Positions 43,847-51,580 of a DNA stretch of 64,000 nt are shown piece by piece. The notes under the pieces were generated by a model. The model had not been told where the DNA came from. It worked only from the letters and a program-made list of their open reading frames with translations, and ran no database searches. The position numbers and the translations under genes are program-made. This stretch comes from CBDCMJ01 sp965224325 (lineage in GTDB: Bacteria > Chloroflexota > Dehalococcoidia > Lucifugimonadales > UBA3495). The DNA is taken from the NCBI GenBank assembly GCA_965224325.1, contig CBDCYT010000020.1, positions 348,715 through 412,714 on the forward strand, in the 5' to 3' direction. The number at the start of each line of letters is the position of its first letter. The stretch's first letter is position 1.

Positions 43847-45214
43847 ATGGCCCCTTCGCAGTCGTTGTTCGAACACCAAGGACACAAACGCATCCAGGAT
43901 GCTGCGCCGCTGGCGGACCGTATGCGGCCGCGCTCCTTCGACGAGTTTGTGGGCCAGGAACATGTCGTCGGTTCCGGCCGGGTCCTGCGGCGCGCGATCG
44001 ATGCGGGGAGGACGCCTTCCTTTATCCTATGGGGACCCCCCGGCAGCGGCAAGACCACTCTGGCCCGGCTTATCTCTGGGGCTACCGAGGCCCACTTTGA
44101 GTCCGTAAGCGCCGTGACCTCCGGCGTGGCCGATCTTCGCCGGGTTGTCAGTGAAGCCCGGGAACGCCAGGGTATGTACGGGCAAATGACCATACTGTTC
44201 GTGGACGAGATTCACCGGTTCAACAAGGCGCAGCAGGACGTCATATTGCCCCACGTTGAAAATGGCGCCGTGACGTTGGTGGGGGCCACCACGGAGAATC
44301 CATCCTTCGAGGTCATAGGCCCGTTGCTCTCCCGGTCCCGGGTATTCACCTTGGAGTTGCTTGCTCCCGATCAAATCGGGACCATCGTCCGCCGGGCTGT
44401 TGAAGATTCGGAGCGGGGCATCGGGACCATGAACGTGGATTTGGACGAGCCGGCGCTCGGGCACTTGACAGACATGGCCAACGGCGACGCCAGGATAGCC
44501 TTGAACGCCCTGGAGACTGCCGCCTACGCCACGCCTCTTGGTGGTGATGGGCGCCGCCAAGTCACGTTGGACACCATCTCCGATGCCTTGCAGCGCCGTT
44601 CACCACGTTACGACAAGGACGGGGACGGGCACTACGACACAATATCCGCCTTTATCAAGTCGGTCCGTGGCTCCTCTCCCGACGGCGCCATATACTGGCT
44701 GGCCCGCATGATCGACGCCGGGGAAGACCCGTTGTTCATAGCCCGCAGGTTGGTGGTGCTGGCGGCGGAAGACATCGGTCTGGCCCAACCGGAGGCCCTC
44801 TCGGTTGCGGTTGCTGCCCAACAGGCGGTGCACTTCCTGGGAATGCCCGAGGGACGGATCCCCTTGGCCGAGGCTACGGTTTACTTGGCAACCGCGCCCA
44901 AGAGCAACTCGGCCTATGCCGCCATCGATCTGGCCCTAGAGGACGCCCGGCAGCAAGCCAACGAGCCGGTGCCTCTTCATCTGAGGAATGCGGTGACCGG
45001 GCTTATGCGGCAGATGGGTTACGGCAAAGGGTACAAATACTCCCATGATTACCAGGACCACTTCGTAGAGCAGGAGTTTCTGCCGCCTGCGCTAAAGGGA
45101 CGCCGCTATTACCGGCCCACTGCCGAGGGCGCGGAGAAAGAGATAAGCCAGCGCTTGGAAAGTTGGTGGGGCCCCGGCGAACGGGGCGACAGCGAGCAGA
45201 GCCGCGGCGGGTAA
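43847..45214 (+). CDS. rarA: Replication-associated recombination protein RarA (MgsA)
   Basis: About 455 residues. The AAA+ core has RPRSFDEFVGQEHVVGSG, FILWGPPGSGKTTLARLIS (Walker A), TILFVDEIHRFNKAQQDVILPHVENGAVTLVGATTENPSF (Walker B, sensor), and LLSRSRVFTL (Arg finger region). C-terminal blocks GAIYWLARMIDAGEDPLFIARRLVVLAAEDIGLA and the tetramerisation part YKYSHDYQDHFVEQEFLP follow. RarA acts at stalled forks. ATG 43847 has GGAGAG seven bases before it; an upstream GTG at 43832 is too close to its purines. Confidence 0.95.
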   Translation: MAPSQSLFEHQGHKRIQDAAPLADRMRPRSFDEFVGQEHVVGSGRVLRRAIDAGRTPSFILWGPPGSGKTTLARLISGATEAHFESVSAVTSGVADLRRVVSEARERQGMYGQMTILFVDEIHRFNKAQQDVILPHVENGAVTLVGATTENPSFEVIGPLLSRSRVFTLELLAPDQIGTIVRRAVEDSERGIGTMNVDLDEPALGHLTDMANGDARIALNALETAAYATPLGGDGRRQVTLDTISDALQRRSPRYDKDGDGHYDTISAFIKSVRGSSPDGAIYWLARMIDAGEDPLFIARRLVVLAAEDIGLAQPEALSVAVAAQQAVHFLGMPEGRIPLAEATVYLATAPKSNSAYAAIDLALEDARQQANEPVPLHLRNAVTGLMRQMGYGKGYKYSHDYQDHFVEQEFLPPALKGRRYYRPTAEGAEKEISQRLESWWGPGERGDSEQSRGG

Positions 45215-45229
45215 TATTTTTGGGGTAAA

Positions 45230-45494
45230 TATTTTTGAAAGTGGCTGGGCCGGTCGGCTTGACGCAACAGAACCCCTGGGCTTTCTTGGGGGGTTCGTGG
45301 ACAGCGAACTTGTCTCCGCCAAGCACGACCAAGGCGTGATCGCCGGTGCGGAAGATGAGGGACATGGCCATCCTAAACTCGTTGTAACTTAGCGCGCTGG
45401 CCGCTCTGACGGCGCCTTCGGGCGTGCTGGAGAAGCTGGCCCGTTGGTGGGGGACGCCCCTTTCCTCTCCGAATTGGTGTGCGAGCGGGTCCAT
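45230..45494 (-). pseudogene. Truncated YbaK-like aminoacyl-tRNA deacylase copy
   Basis: The minus strand encodes HQF-type N-terminus then ERGVPHQRASFSSTPEGAVRAASALSYNEFRM...LIFRTGDHALVVLGGDKFAV, about 85 residues colinear with the intact gene at 47136-47672. Homology stops at about 45230, just past the rarA stop, so the C-terminal half is missing. Confidence 0.75.
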
Positions 45495-45700
45495 CTACGT
45501 GCCGAACTTCCACAGCGTGGTGGCTGTGTTGCCAAAGACCCAGTCCTCGTCCTCCTGGCTAGCGCACCCTCCCTACGGGCGCCCCGAGAGTGTTGACGTA
45601 ACCCTCGCGCCCGGCCGGGGGAAAGCCGGGGCGCCACGTCAGACGGTTCGCCCAGAACGCCGCGATGGCTATCTCGATCAACGCCGGGGGCGTCACCGTT
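45495..45700 (-). pseudogene. Amidohydrolase C-terminal fragment, degenerate copy
   Basis: Reading on the minus strand gives AIAAFWANRLTW..., GREGYVNTL and DWVFGNTATTLWKFG, matching the fragment at 47673-47882 and the C-terminal end of amidohydrolase-2 proteins. The frame is not continuous. It immediately precedes the truncated YbaK copy, as in the other locus. Confidence 0.6.
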
Positions 45701-45714
45701 GGGTTACCGGTCTC

Positions 45715-46944
45715 TCAGTCTGGTCTCCCAGTTTGGTCTCCCAAGCCGGCCTGCCACTCCGGGCTGGCGCAGACGGTGGCGAGGGCGCCGCGGAACTCGC
45801 GTAGCTGCCATTGCCGGACCTCCGGCTTGCTTTCGTTCGATAGCTCGCTCCGCCAAGTTTCGGGGGCTAACGCCATCCGCTCCAGGCTGACGGTGGGCCA
45901 GAGAAGCGCCGGATTCAAGCCAAGCTTCAATCCCAAGTCTGCTAACAGGTTTTTGAGCATTTTGAGTCGATTGTCCTGCTCGTCAGTGCGCGTCCGAATG
46001 CCGTTGGCTTCTTGCGGGAGGCAAAACTCCGGTCCGCTCCAACCACGCTCGATGGCGTCGGTAATCTCCGCGACAAGCCATCCTGGAGTATCGTGGGGTA
46101 ACCCGGCGTCCGTCACTAGCTGCGACGCCCGAGTGCGGCCGCCGGAGTGGCGCGGATAGCGGGCCATTGTGAAAAGAGCCTCGTTATTCATCACCTGGAA
46201 CGGCGGACGGTCCCGGCGTTTGGCTTCATCGTCTCGCAGTAGGTACAGTTCACGGAGCACGGCCAACTGGCGCGGGTCCAGGTTCCTGATGCCTTTCACC
46301 TGCAAAAAGTCTTCCTCGGGAGTCCGGGGAGCCGCGTGGCGCACTTGCTGCACTCGCCGGAACTCCTCCAGTGTCCATTCCAGCCGTCCTGCAGCTTGCA
46401 AGTTCCTCTTCAACGACAGTGCCAGGCCAGTGAGATAACGCACGTCATTGGCTGCGTATTCCATTTGCAAGGATGTTAGCGGCCGGGCGGTCCAGTCAGA
46501 GCGCTGTAACGACCGGCTTTTGGGAATATCTACGCTCAGGTAATGCTTCACGAGTGCGGCAAGGTTAGGCCGCTGAAACCCTAGGAGTTTCGCAGCCACT
46601 TCGGTATCAAATAGCGACTGGCACGTGAAGCCATAGTCCCGGTCAAGCCAACTCAGGTCATTTGCCGCGGAATGAATCACCTTCAAGATCGAAGGATCCA
46701 GCAGAGCTTGGCCCAATAGCGATAAGTCTTTTACCGCGAGCGGGTCTACGATGTATTCCCCGGTCGCAGTTCCTATCTGTATCAGGCAGATTCGGTGGTG
46801 ATATGCGTGTGGATTGTTTGCTTCCGTATCCAGCGCCAGCACAGGCGGCCTCAGCAGTGCGTCCGCCGCCCGATTCCAAACGGACTGATCGTTGATAAAA
46901 TGGACTTGACTCAAATATCCCTCGGCGCATTCGCCTGCTCGCAA
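45715..46944 (-). CDS. rnd: Ribonuclease D
   Basis: About 400-409 residues. The DEDD exonuclease domain has PVLALDTEANNPHAYHHRICLIQIGT (D and E), VIHSAANDLSWL (Asp), and LQMEYAANDVRYLTGLAL (Asp with Tyr). HRDC domains follow (DFLQVKGIRNLDPRQLAVLRELYLLRDDEAKRRDRPPFQVMNNEALFTMA). It trims 3' ends of tRNA precursors. The GTG at 46944 lacks a ribosome site; a TTG at 46914 preceded by GAGGGATAT is a good alternative. Upstream, TGGCGAT is repeated three times at about 46946-46966. The gene is flanked on both sides by the YbaK duplication. Confidence 0.9.
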   Translation of the reverse strand: MRAGECAEGYLSQVHFINDQSVWNRAADALLRPPVLALDTEANNPHAYHHRICLIQIGTATGEYIVDPLAVKDLSLLGQALLDPSILKVIHSAANDLSWLDRDYGFTCQSLFDTEVAAKLLGFQRPNLAALVKHYLSVDIPKSRSLQRSDWTARPLTSLQMEYAANDVRYLTGLALSLKRNLQAAGRLEWTLEEFRRVQQVRHAAPRTPEEDFLQVKGIRNLDPRQLAVLRELYLLRDDEAKRRDRPPFQVMNNEALFTMARYPRHSGGRTRASQLVTDAGLPHDTPGWLVAEITDAIERGWSGPEFCLPQEANGIRTRTDEQDNRLKMLKNLLADLGLKLGLNPALLWPTVSLERMALAPETWRSELSNESKPEVRQWQLREFRGALATVCASPEWQAGLGDQTGRPD

Positions 46945-47135
46945 CTGGCGATTGGCGATTGGCGATTAAAGTATTGATCCACGTAACAGCTTAACAGACG
47001 GCTGTGCGCGGTCGAATCGTCCGATGAGACGGTGCTAACTATTCCTTACGACCGCCATTCTCCATCAAGTTAGACAGTGCCGGCTAACCGGGCCCCGCGT
47101 TGGCATAGACGGGGCGTTGGCTCATCCCTGAGCCG

Positions 47136-47672
47136 TCAAGCTCGGCGTTCCGCTCCGCTTAGGTCCACCACCTCCGCTCCCGTGGCCGCCACCAAATCTT
47201 GCGGCGCGATTAGAATCTCCTGACCCCAAACGCCGGCGCCTACTCCCAGAACCTCTTCGTCCATGAGGCAGGCGTCCACCAGCGAGCGGAAACCGGACGG
47301 TTGCCAGTGGAAGGGAGGGATGGAGCCAATCTCGTAGCCAGTAATTTCTTTGACGGTGGCCGGGTCGGCCAGCTTGACATCGCGAAAGCTCAGGGCTTTT
47401 TTGAGGCGTCCGGAGACAGCCGACTTGTCGCCGCCAAGCATGACCAAGGCGTGCTCGCCGGCGCCAGCGCGGAAGATGAGGGTTTTGACCATCTGAGACT
47501 CGTTGTAGCCAAGCGCGCGGGCCACACTGGCCGCGCCCTTGGGCGTGGCGGCTGAGAAGCTGGCCCGTTGGTGGGGAATTCCCTTTTCCTTCAAGAATTG
47601 GTGCGCGGGCAAGAATTGGTGCGCGGGCAAGAATTGGTGCGCGGGCAAGAATTGGTGCGCGGGCAGGTCCAT
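47136..47672 (-). CDS. YbaK/prolyl-tRNA deacylase-domain protein with LPAHQF repeats
   Basis: A 178-residue editing-domain protein that would hydrolyse mischarged aminoacyl-tRNA. KEKGIPHQRASFSAATPKGAASVARALGYNESQMVKTLIFRAG, LVMLGGDKSAV, RDVKLADPATVKEITGYEIGSIPPFHW and ILIAPQDLVAATGAEVVDL are the family blocks. At the N-terminus the hexapeptide LPAHQF occurs four times in a row (residues 3-26), from an 18-bp tandem repeat at 47592-47663; homologues have one such segment. Its ATG directly follows the TAG of the upstream amidohydrolase fragment. Confidence 0.8.
   Translation of the reverse strand: MDLPAHQFLPAHQFLPAHQFLPAHQFLKEKGIPHQRASFSAATPKGAASVARALGYNESQMVKTLIFRAGAGEHALVMLGGDKSAVSGRLKKALSFRDVKLADPATVKEITGYEIGSIPPFHWQPSGFRSLVDACLMDEEVLGVGAGVWGQEILIAPQDLVAATGAEVVDLSGAERRA
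47592..47663. repeat. 18-bp tandem repeat, four units
   Basis: AAGAATTGGTGCGCGGGC is repeated four times without change, in the coding frame of the YbaK-like gene. Perfect identity points to recent slippage. Confidence 0.95.
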
Positions 47673-47882
47673 CTACTCTCCCAATTTCCACCGCGCGGGG
47701 GCGGTGTTGCCAAAGACCCGGTCCTTTTCCTCCTGGCGGGCGAAGCTCACCTTCTCTATGGGCGACCGGAGGGTGTTGGCGTAACCCTCGGGACCGGCCG
47801 AGGGAGGAAAGTTGCTGCCCCACGTCAGGCGGTTCGCCCCGGACGCAGCGATGGCCATCTCGATCAACGGCCTGGACGTCAC
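47673..47882 (-). pseudogene. C-terminal fragment of an amidohydrolase-2 family protein
   Basis: About 69 codons: EMAIAASGANRLTWGSNFPPSAGPEGYANTL...EEKDRVFGNTAPARWKLGE. The WGSDFP-like and FGNTA patterns are those of the end of amidohydrolase-2 (TIM-barrel metal-dependent hydrolases); the Asp ligand position reads Asn here. The N-terminal 250 residues are missing. It ends one codon before the YbaK start. Confidence 0.65.
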
Positions 47883-47913
47883 CCTTAGACGTCACCCTTA
47901 GACGTCACCCTTA
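47875..47913. repeat. 13-bp tandem repeat, three units
   Basis: GACGTCACCCTTA occurs three times without change (47875, 47888, 47901) at the boundary between the amidohydrolase fragment and the next small gene, whose TAA stop lies inside the third unit. Confidence 0.95.
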
Positions 47914-48078
47914 ATAGGCGTCGGGGAAGACGTGGTCCCGGAGCGCGTGATAGATGACGTGGCCGATGGCGATAGCCAGCGCCCACAGGGCAATGGTGCG
48001 TGTGCGCACCCGGCGGGACCTGCGCCCGGCGCTTCTGGTAGTCCCTGAAGACTGTTTCTCCGGAGGTCCGCTGTTCAT
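47911..48078 (-). CDS. 55-residue single-pass membrane protein
   Basis: A small gene: MNSGPPEKQ..., a basic stretch RRSRRVRTRT, then a hydrophobic helix IALWALAIAIGHVIYHAL (about residues 29-46) and a short tail DHVFPDAY. The ATG overlaps the stop of the upstream 84-residue gene (ATGA), implying coupling. Positive-inside rule predicts a cytoplasmic N-terminus. Not recognised. Confidence 0.6.
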   Translation of the reverse strand: MNSGPPEKQSSGTTRSAGRRSRRVRTRTIALWALAIAIGHVIYHALRDHVFPDAY

Positions 48079-48329
48079 TTGTTGCCCGTGTTGCTCGTGT
48101 TGCTCGACGCCGCGATGGCGTCCGCCGGAGGCGCGGGCTCGCGTTGGCCGGAGATTATTCGGCTCGTCAAGAACTCGCCCGTTGCCGGGCCGGAGGCGGA
48201 GCAGCGGTTTTCCATCACGCCCGCATAGAAACTGGGGCCCGAGGCGTACAGCGAGTTATCCGTCGTTGCGCCGGAAAAACCGACGATCAGGAGGATGGTT
48301 GACTTGGCGTCGATTGCGAGACTAGGCAT
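48075..48329 (-). CDS. 84-residue hypothetical protein
   Basis: Begins MPSLAIDAKSTILLIVGFSG and contains YASGPSFYAGVMENRCSASG; no family recognised. GGGAGG lies nine to ten bases before the ATG, a strong ribosome site. It is coupled to the 55-residue membrane protein and divergent from the ABC transporter; the 68-base spacer is shared. Confidence 0.6.
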   Translation of the reverse strand: MPSLAIDAKSTILLIVGFSGATTDNSLYASGPSFYAGVMENRCSASGPATGEFLTSRIISGQREPAPPADAIAASSNTSNTGNK

Positions 48330-48397
48330 AATTCAATAACCTCCCGCGCACAATTATATAACGGTTGGCGGTTATACTAGACGGGAGGCATTGATTT

Positions 48398-49312
48398 GTG
48401 AACGATCCGGTAATACAAACTCACTCCCTAACGAAGCGCTATGGCCGAATATTGGCTGTCGACGCGTTGTCCATGAATGTGCCCCGTGGCAGCATCTTCG
48501 GCCTTTTAGGTCCTAACGGCTCGGGGAAGACCACGGTCATGAGCATGTTGCTGGGGCTGGTGCAACCGACAGCCGGCGACTACAGGCTGTTCGGTCCTGG
48601 GACCGGCCACACCGAGGCGCTTCACAGAGTCGGCGCGATCGTGGAGAGCCCCGCGTTCTACCCCTACCTGTCCGGCCGGCAGAACCTGGAATACTTCCAG
48701 GGTGTTACAGGCCGACGGGACCCCCGGGAGTTGGACGAGTTGCTGGACCGGGTGGGGCTGCTGTCGCGGGCCGGCGACAAGTACCGGACCTACTCCTTGG
48801 GCATGAAACAGCGCCTGGGCTTGGCATACGCTTTGTTGGGGGACCCGGAGTTGCTGTTCTTGGACGAGCCCACCAATGGCATGGACCCGGCCGGGATGGC
48901 CGAAATCCGGGAATTGATCCGAGGCGTGGGCACTGCGGAGCGGACGGTGCTGCTGTCTAGCCACCTGCTAAACGAGGTCGAGCAGGTGTGCGACAGCGTC
49001 GCCATTCTGTCGCGAGGGAAGTTGATCGCCCAGGGCAACGTAGCCCAGCTTTTGCATCCTCAGGAGCAGGTGCGTCTGCGAAGCACCGACAACGGCCAGG
49101 CCAGAGATATTTTGTCAGGCTTAGACTGGGTAGTGAATGTTGCAACCGCCGACGGGTTCCTGGTGGTCACCGCCCCCACCGACCGGTCGGGGGAGTTGAC
49201 CGCCGCCTTGAGTCAGGCCCAGGTGTACGTCACTGAGATGTGGCCCTTGCAGATCTCCCTGGAGCAATACTTCCTGGAGGTCACTGCCGAGGGACAGGGG
49301 GCGCCGGCTTGA
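48398..49312 (+). CDS. ABC transporter ATP-binding protein
   Basis: A 304-residue ATPase of the CcmA/NatA type. Walker A GLLGPNGSGKTTVMSMLLG (about residues 35-53), signature YSLGMKQRLGLAYALLGDPELLFLDEPTNGMDP (signature and Walker B, about 130-165) and switch His SSHLLNEVEQ are intact. The C-terminal 90 residues form the usual regulatory part of exporter ATPases. GTG start with GGGAGG upstream. Couples to the next gene (TTGA overlap). It likely powers export of an unknown substrate. Confidence 0.93.
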   Translation: MNDPVIQTHSLTKRYGRILAVDALSMNVPRGSIFGLLGPNGSGKTTVMSMLLGLVQPTAGDYRLFGPGTGHTEALHRVGAIVESPAFYPYLSGRQNLEYFQGVTGRRDPRELDELLDRVGLLSRAGDKYRTYSLGMKQRLGLAYALLGDPELLFLDEPTNGMDPAGMAEIRELIRGVGTAERTVLLSSHLLNEVEQVCDSVAILSRGKLIAQGNVAQLLHPQEQVRLRSTDNGQARDILSGLDWVVNVATADGFLVVTAPTDRSGELTAALSQAQVYVTEMWPLQISLEQYFLEVTAEGQGAPA

Positions 49313-50127
49313 CCTCGCCCTTCCTGTTCCTGGTCAAGGCGGAGTCTCAGAAGCTGCGCAGACGGTGGATGCCCTGGATCATGCTCGCCCTTGCCATAGG
49401 CATCACCCAAGTCCCCTATTGGATCGTTTACTCGGTAGACCAACCGGGCTTTGAGGAATTCCTGCTACCCTACAGTATTACTGTCGCTTTGGGTTTCGGG
49501 CAAAGTCTGGTGGCCATTTTAGCCATTATCTGGGCCGCTTTCGTCCTGGGGTCTGAATACGGGTGGGGCACTTTTCGCACCGTGTTGGTGCGCGGCACTG
49601 GACGCTGGCAGTTCCTGGCCGCGCAGTTCTCATTGGTGGCTGCGACGGTATGCATCTGGCTCATCGCCATAGCCGTCGCAACCGGCGTCAGCAGCTTGTT
49701 GGGGGGACTGTTGTCCGGCCACGGGTTTGCCACCGAGGGTCAATGGACTTCGGCGGGGGAGGCGCTGGGCAAGTCAATCTTCGCCATTCTCCCCTACATC
49801 ATCTTGACCATGTTCTTCGTGGTCTTGACCTCATCGGCGGGCATTGCCACGGGCCTCACCCTGGGGTATATGTTCATCATTGAAGGGGCGATCGTCCCCC
49901 TCTTGGCGGAGTTCGTCAACGGGTTTGACGTCGTCGCCGACTTTGTTTTGGGGCAGGCGGTTGCCGCCTGGTGGGGGGAAGGAGAGGGCCGTTTTTTGAA
50001 CGGCATAGACGATCCTGCGGGCCCCGTCCAAGGCTTCCTCGTAATCGTGGCCTACATTGTCGTCCTATCCGCGGCCACCGTGTGGCTCTTCAAACGCAGG
50101 GATATCGGCGGCGCCCGAGGGCCGTAG
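49309..50127 (+). CDS. ABC-2-type transporter permease
   Basis: About 272 residues with six hydrophobic segments: near residues 24-42, 52-75, 100-125, 145-170, 180-200 and 240-260. The layout (FLVKAESQKLRRRWMPWIMLALAI, then SEYGWGTFRTVLVRGTGRWQFLAAQFS) is that of ABC-2/NatB-like permeases. A TTG at 49309 overlaps the ATPase stop (TTGA); the ORF to 49240 would overlap the ATPase too far. It forms the membrane half of the exporter. Confidence 0.9.
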   Translation: MTSPFLFLVKAESQKLRRRWMPWIMLALAIGITQVPYWIVYSVDQPGFEEFLLPYSITVALGFGQSLVAILAIIWAAFVLGSEYGWGTFRTVLVRGTGRWQFLAAQFSLVAATVCIWLIAIAVATGVSSLLGGLLSGHGFATEGQWTSAGEALGKSIFAILPYIILTMFFVVLTSSAGIATGLTLGYMFIIEGAIVPLLAEFVNGFDVVADFVLGQAVAAWWGEGEGRFLNGIDDPAGPVQGFLVIVAYIVVLSAATVWLFKRRDIGGARGP

Positions 50128-50469
50128 CAGGCCCCGGCATTCAAAACACCTGGCTCTCCGCACCTAAGCCGGTGTACCCGCGTCCATCGACGGGCTGTGC
50201 TGCCGGGCCACCGCGCCCGAAACAGCCGCTCCCGCATCAAAAATAGCCCCCCGGCCTCCTTAAACCGATGTGCAAACCGATGTGCCTGGGTTCATCAACA
50301 GGCAGCGCCGCTGAGCGCCGCGCACGTCGGAGTTCTCAATGGCGCCGCAACCGGGGATAGTAACCGGGCTGGATACTGGTGGCGCGCGGCGCTAATTAGT
50401 CTCCACGGTTTCGTTTGCTTCTCGCTCGCAGGTCAGGTCGTGTAACAACATTGTAATTAGGTGCCGAAC
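50128..50469. other. Intergenic region
   Basis: No gene recognised. AAACCGATGTGC occurs twice in tandem at about 50262-50285. CCACGGTTTCGTTTGC near 50402 resembles the flank of the 18-bp repeat described at 51525. It should hold the promoter of the lipoprotein gene. Confidence 0.4.
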
Positions 50470-50853
50470 ATGCAGCCGATTGCCTTACTCGTTCTGGCCG
50501 CTCTGTCCTTAGTCCTGTCAGTTGCTTGCGAATCACTGGCACCTACTCCAACCCGGGAGCCGGACCGCCCCACGTTCGCCGAAGGCGAGGCTATAGCTGT
50601 TGTTCAGACTTGGCTTGGTGCCCGGTCTAGCGATGATGATAACTGTTTGTCTCTCATCAATGCTCGCCGCGGGGAAAACTCGTCGACTGAGGCCTATGTC
50701 GGCAATGGTCAGTGGCACGTTGCTCTGGATAGCAGCGTTTGGGGGCACTATGGCTGGAAAGTATTTGAGCGAAGCCGTAGTATCGGGGCGGAGCCTATTT
50801 CTTCTGACGTAGAAGCAAGGGCGCGCCGCTTGTCGAAGATTGGATGCCATTGA
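50470..50853 (+). CDS. Putative lipoprotein
   Basis: About 127 residues. A hydrophobic signal ALLVLAALSLVLSVAC with lipobox LSVAC places the lipidated Cys near residue 20; a PTPTREPD linker follows. The rest (AVVQTWLGARSSDDDNCLSLINARRG, GNGQWHVALDSSVWGHYGWKVFE) is soluble and unrecognised. AGGTG lies six bases before ATG 50470; a GTG at 50461 is the alternative. Predicted outside the cytoplasmic membrane. Confidence 0.65.
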   Translation: MQPIALLVLAALSLVLSVACESLAPTPTREPDRPTFAEGEAIAVVQTWLGARSSDDDNCLSLINARRGENSSTEAYVGNGQWHVALDSSVWGHYGWKVFERSRSIGAEPISSDVEARARRLSKIGCH

Positions 50854-50962
50854 TCCTCTGAGGCTAGCGGCCAGGGTGTTCGGGGCCATACACTAAAAGC
50901 AAACGGAACCACGACTCGGCTAAAATTCCGTACGATTCCCAATAGATAGAGGTGAGAGTCAA

Positions 50963-51319
50963 GTGTTGAATGATGATTTGTCTGCCGATGAAATTGTCCT
51001 GTGCGAGAAGATAGTGCTCGAAATCTGCGACATACTGAATGGCACTGTACAAGATACTAACTTGTCGATTCAAAATGAGGCATCTCACTACATCAGACTA
51101 AAGTACTATGACGTTTTGGTAGACGTTCTACTGGACGGATCAGGGAAAGTAGGCATTCAAGGTCACGGGTCCCCAATTAAGAACTACCATGCCGGTGAGG
51201 ACCTACAGAGCCTACTAGAAGAGGGCGGCGATGACCTCAAGGATAGTCTTCGCGATAGCAGCTCTGCTGATTGGATGTCACGGGTAAAGAGTGCCTTGTG
51301 CGAGGAAGATCGTCATTAG
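50963..51319 (+). CDS. Hypothetical acidic protein
   Basis: A 118-residue protein, acidic (many Asp/Glu), starting MLNDDLSADEIVLCEKIVLEICDILNG with an alpha-beta pattern YIRLKYYDVLVDVLLDGSGKVGIQGHG. Not recognised. TTG start with AGGTGAGAG upstream. AT-richer codon use than neighbours and bounding 18-bp direct repeats suggest transfer. Confidence 0.5.
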   Translation: MLNDDLSADEIVLCEKIVLEICDILNGTVQDTNLSIQNEASHYIRLKYYDVLVDVLLDGSGKVGIQGHGSPIKNYHAGEDLQSLLEEGGDDLKDSLRDSSSADWMSRVKSALCEEDRH

Positions 51320-51469
51320 CCCATAGAGGAGCGAATTGTTCCGACACCGCCTCTGCAACCTCCCGGTCGGCTTTGATGCAACAGAACCGCCCTCGCAGTA
51401 AAAAGCAATGATTCCTGGAGGTTGGGGCGCGCAACCGGCCCCGGCTGCCCAGTAGGACTTAGATTTTTG

Positions 51470-51491
51470 AACCGCCTGCTAGCAGGCGGTT
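51470..51491. repeat. Perfect 22-bp palindrome
   Basis: AACCGCCTGCT-AGCAGGCGGTT, 90 bases beyond the SNF2 stop codon. It would form a stable hairpin; neither side is followed by a T-run, so a simple intrinsic terminator is not supported. Confidence 0.8.
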
Positions 51492-51580
51492 CCCACCTGC
51501 GCGAGGGGGATTACAGGCCAACCGCTAAAAGCAAACGGAACCGTCTCCACGGTTGATCTCGGACACGTTGCCTGATGGGT

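Larger units (their letters stand above)
50893..51542. repeat. 18-bp direct repeats bounding a 630-bp segment
   Basis: CTAAAAGCAAACGGAACC occurs at 50893-50910 and again, unchanged, at 51525-51542. Between them lies one small gene of lower GC than its surroundings. The repeats could mark an excisable or inserted segment. Confidence 0.6.

Noticed and set aside
51461..51500. 22-bp palindrome as an intrinsic terminator for the SNF2 gene
   Set aside because: On the minus strand the hairpin is followed by CAAAAATC, not a T-run, so the usual signature is missing.
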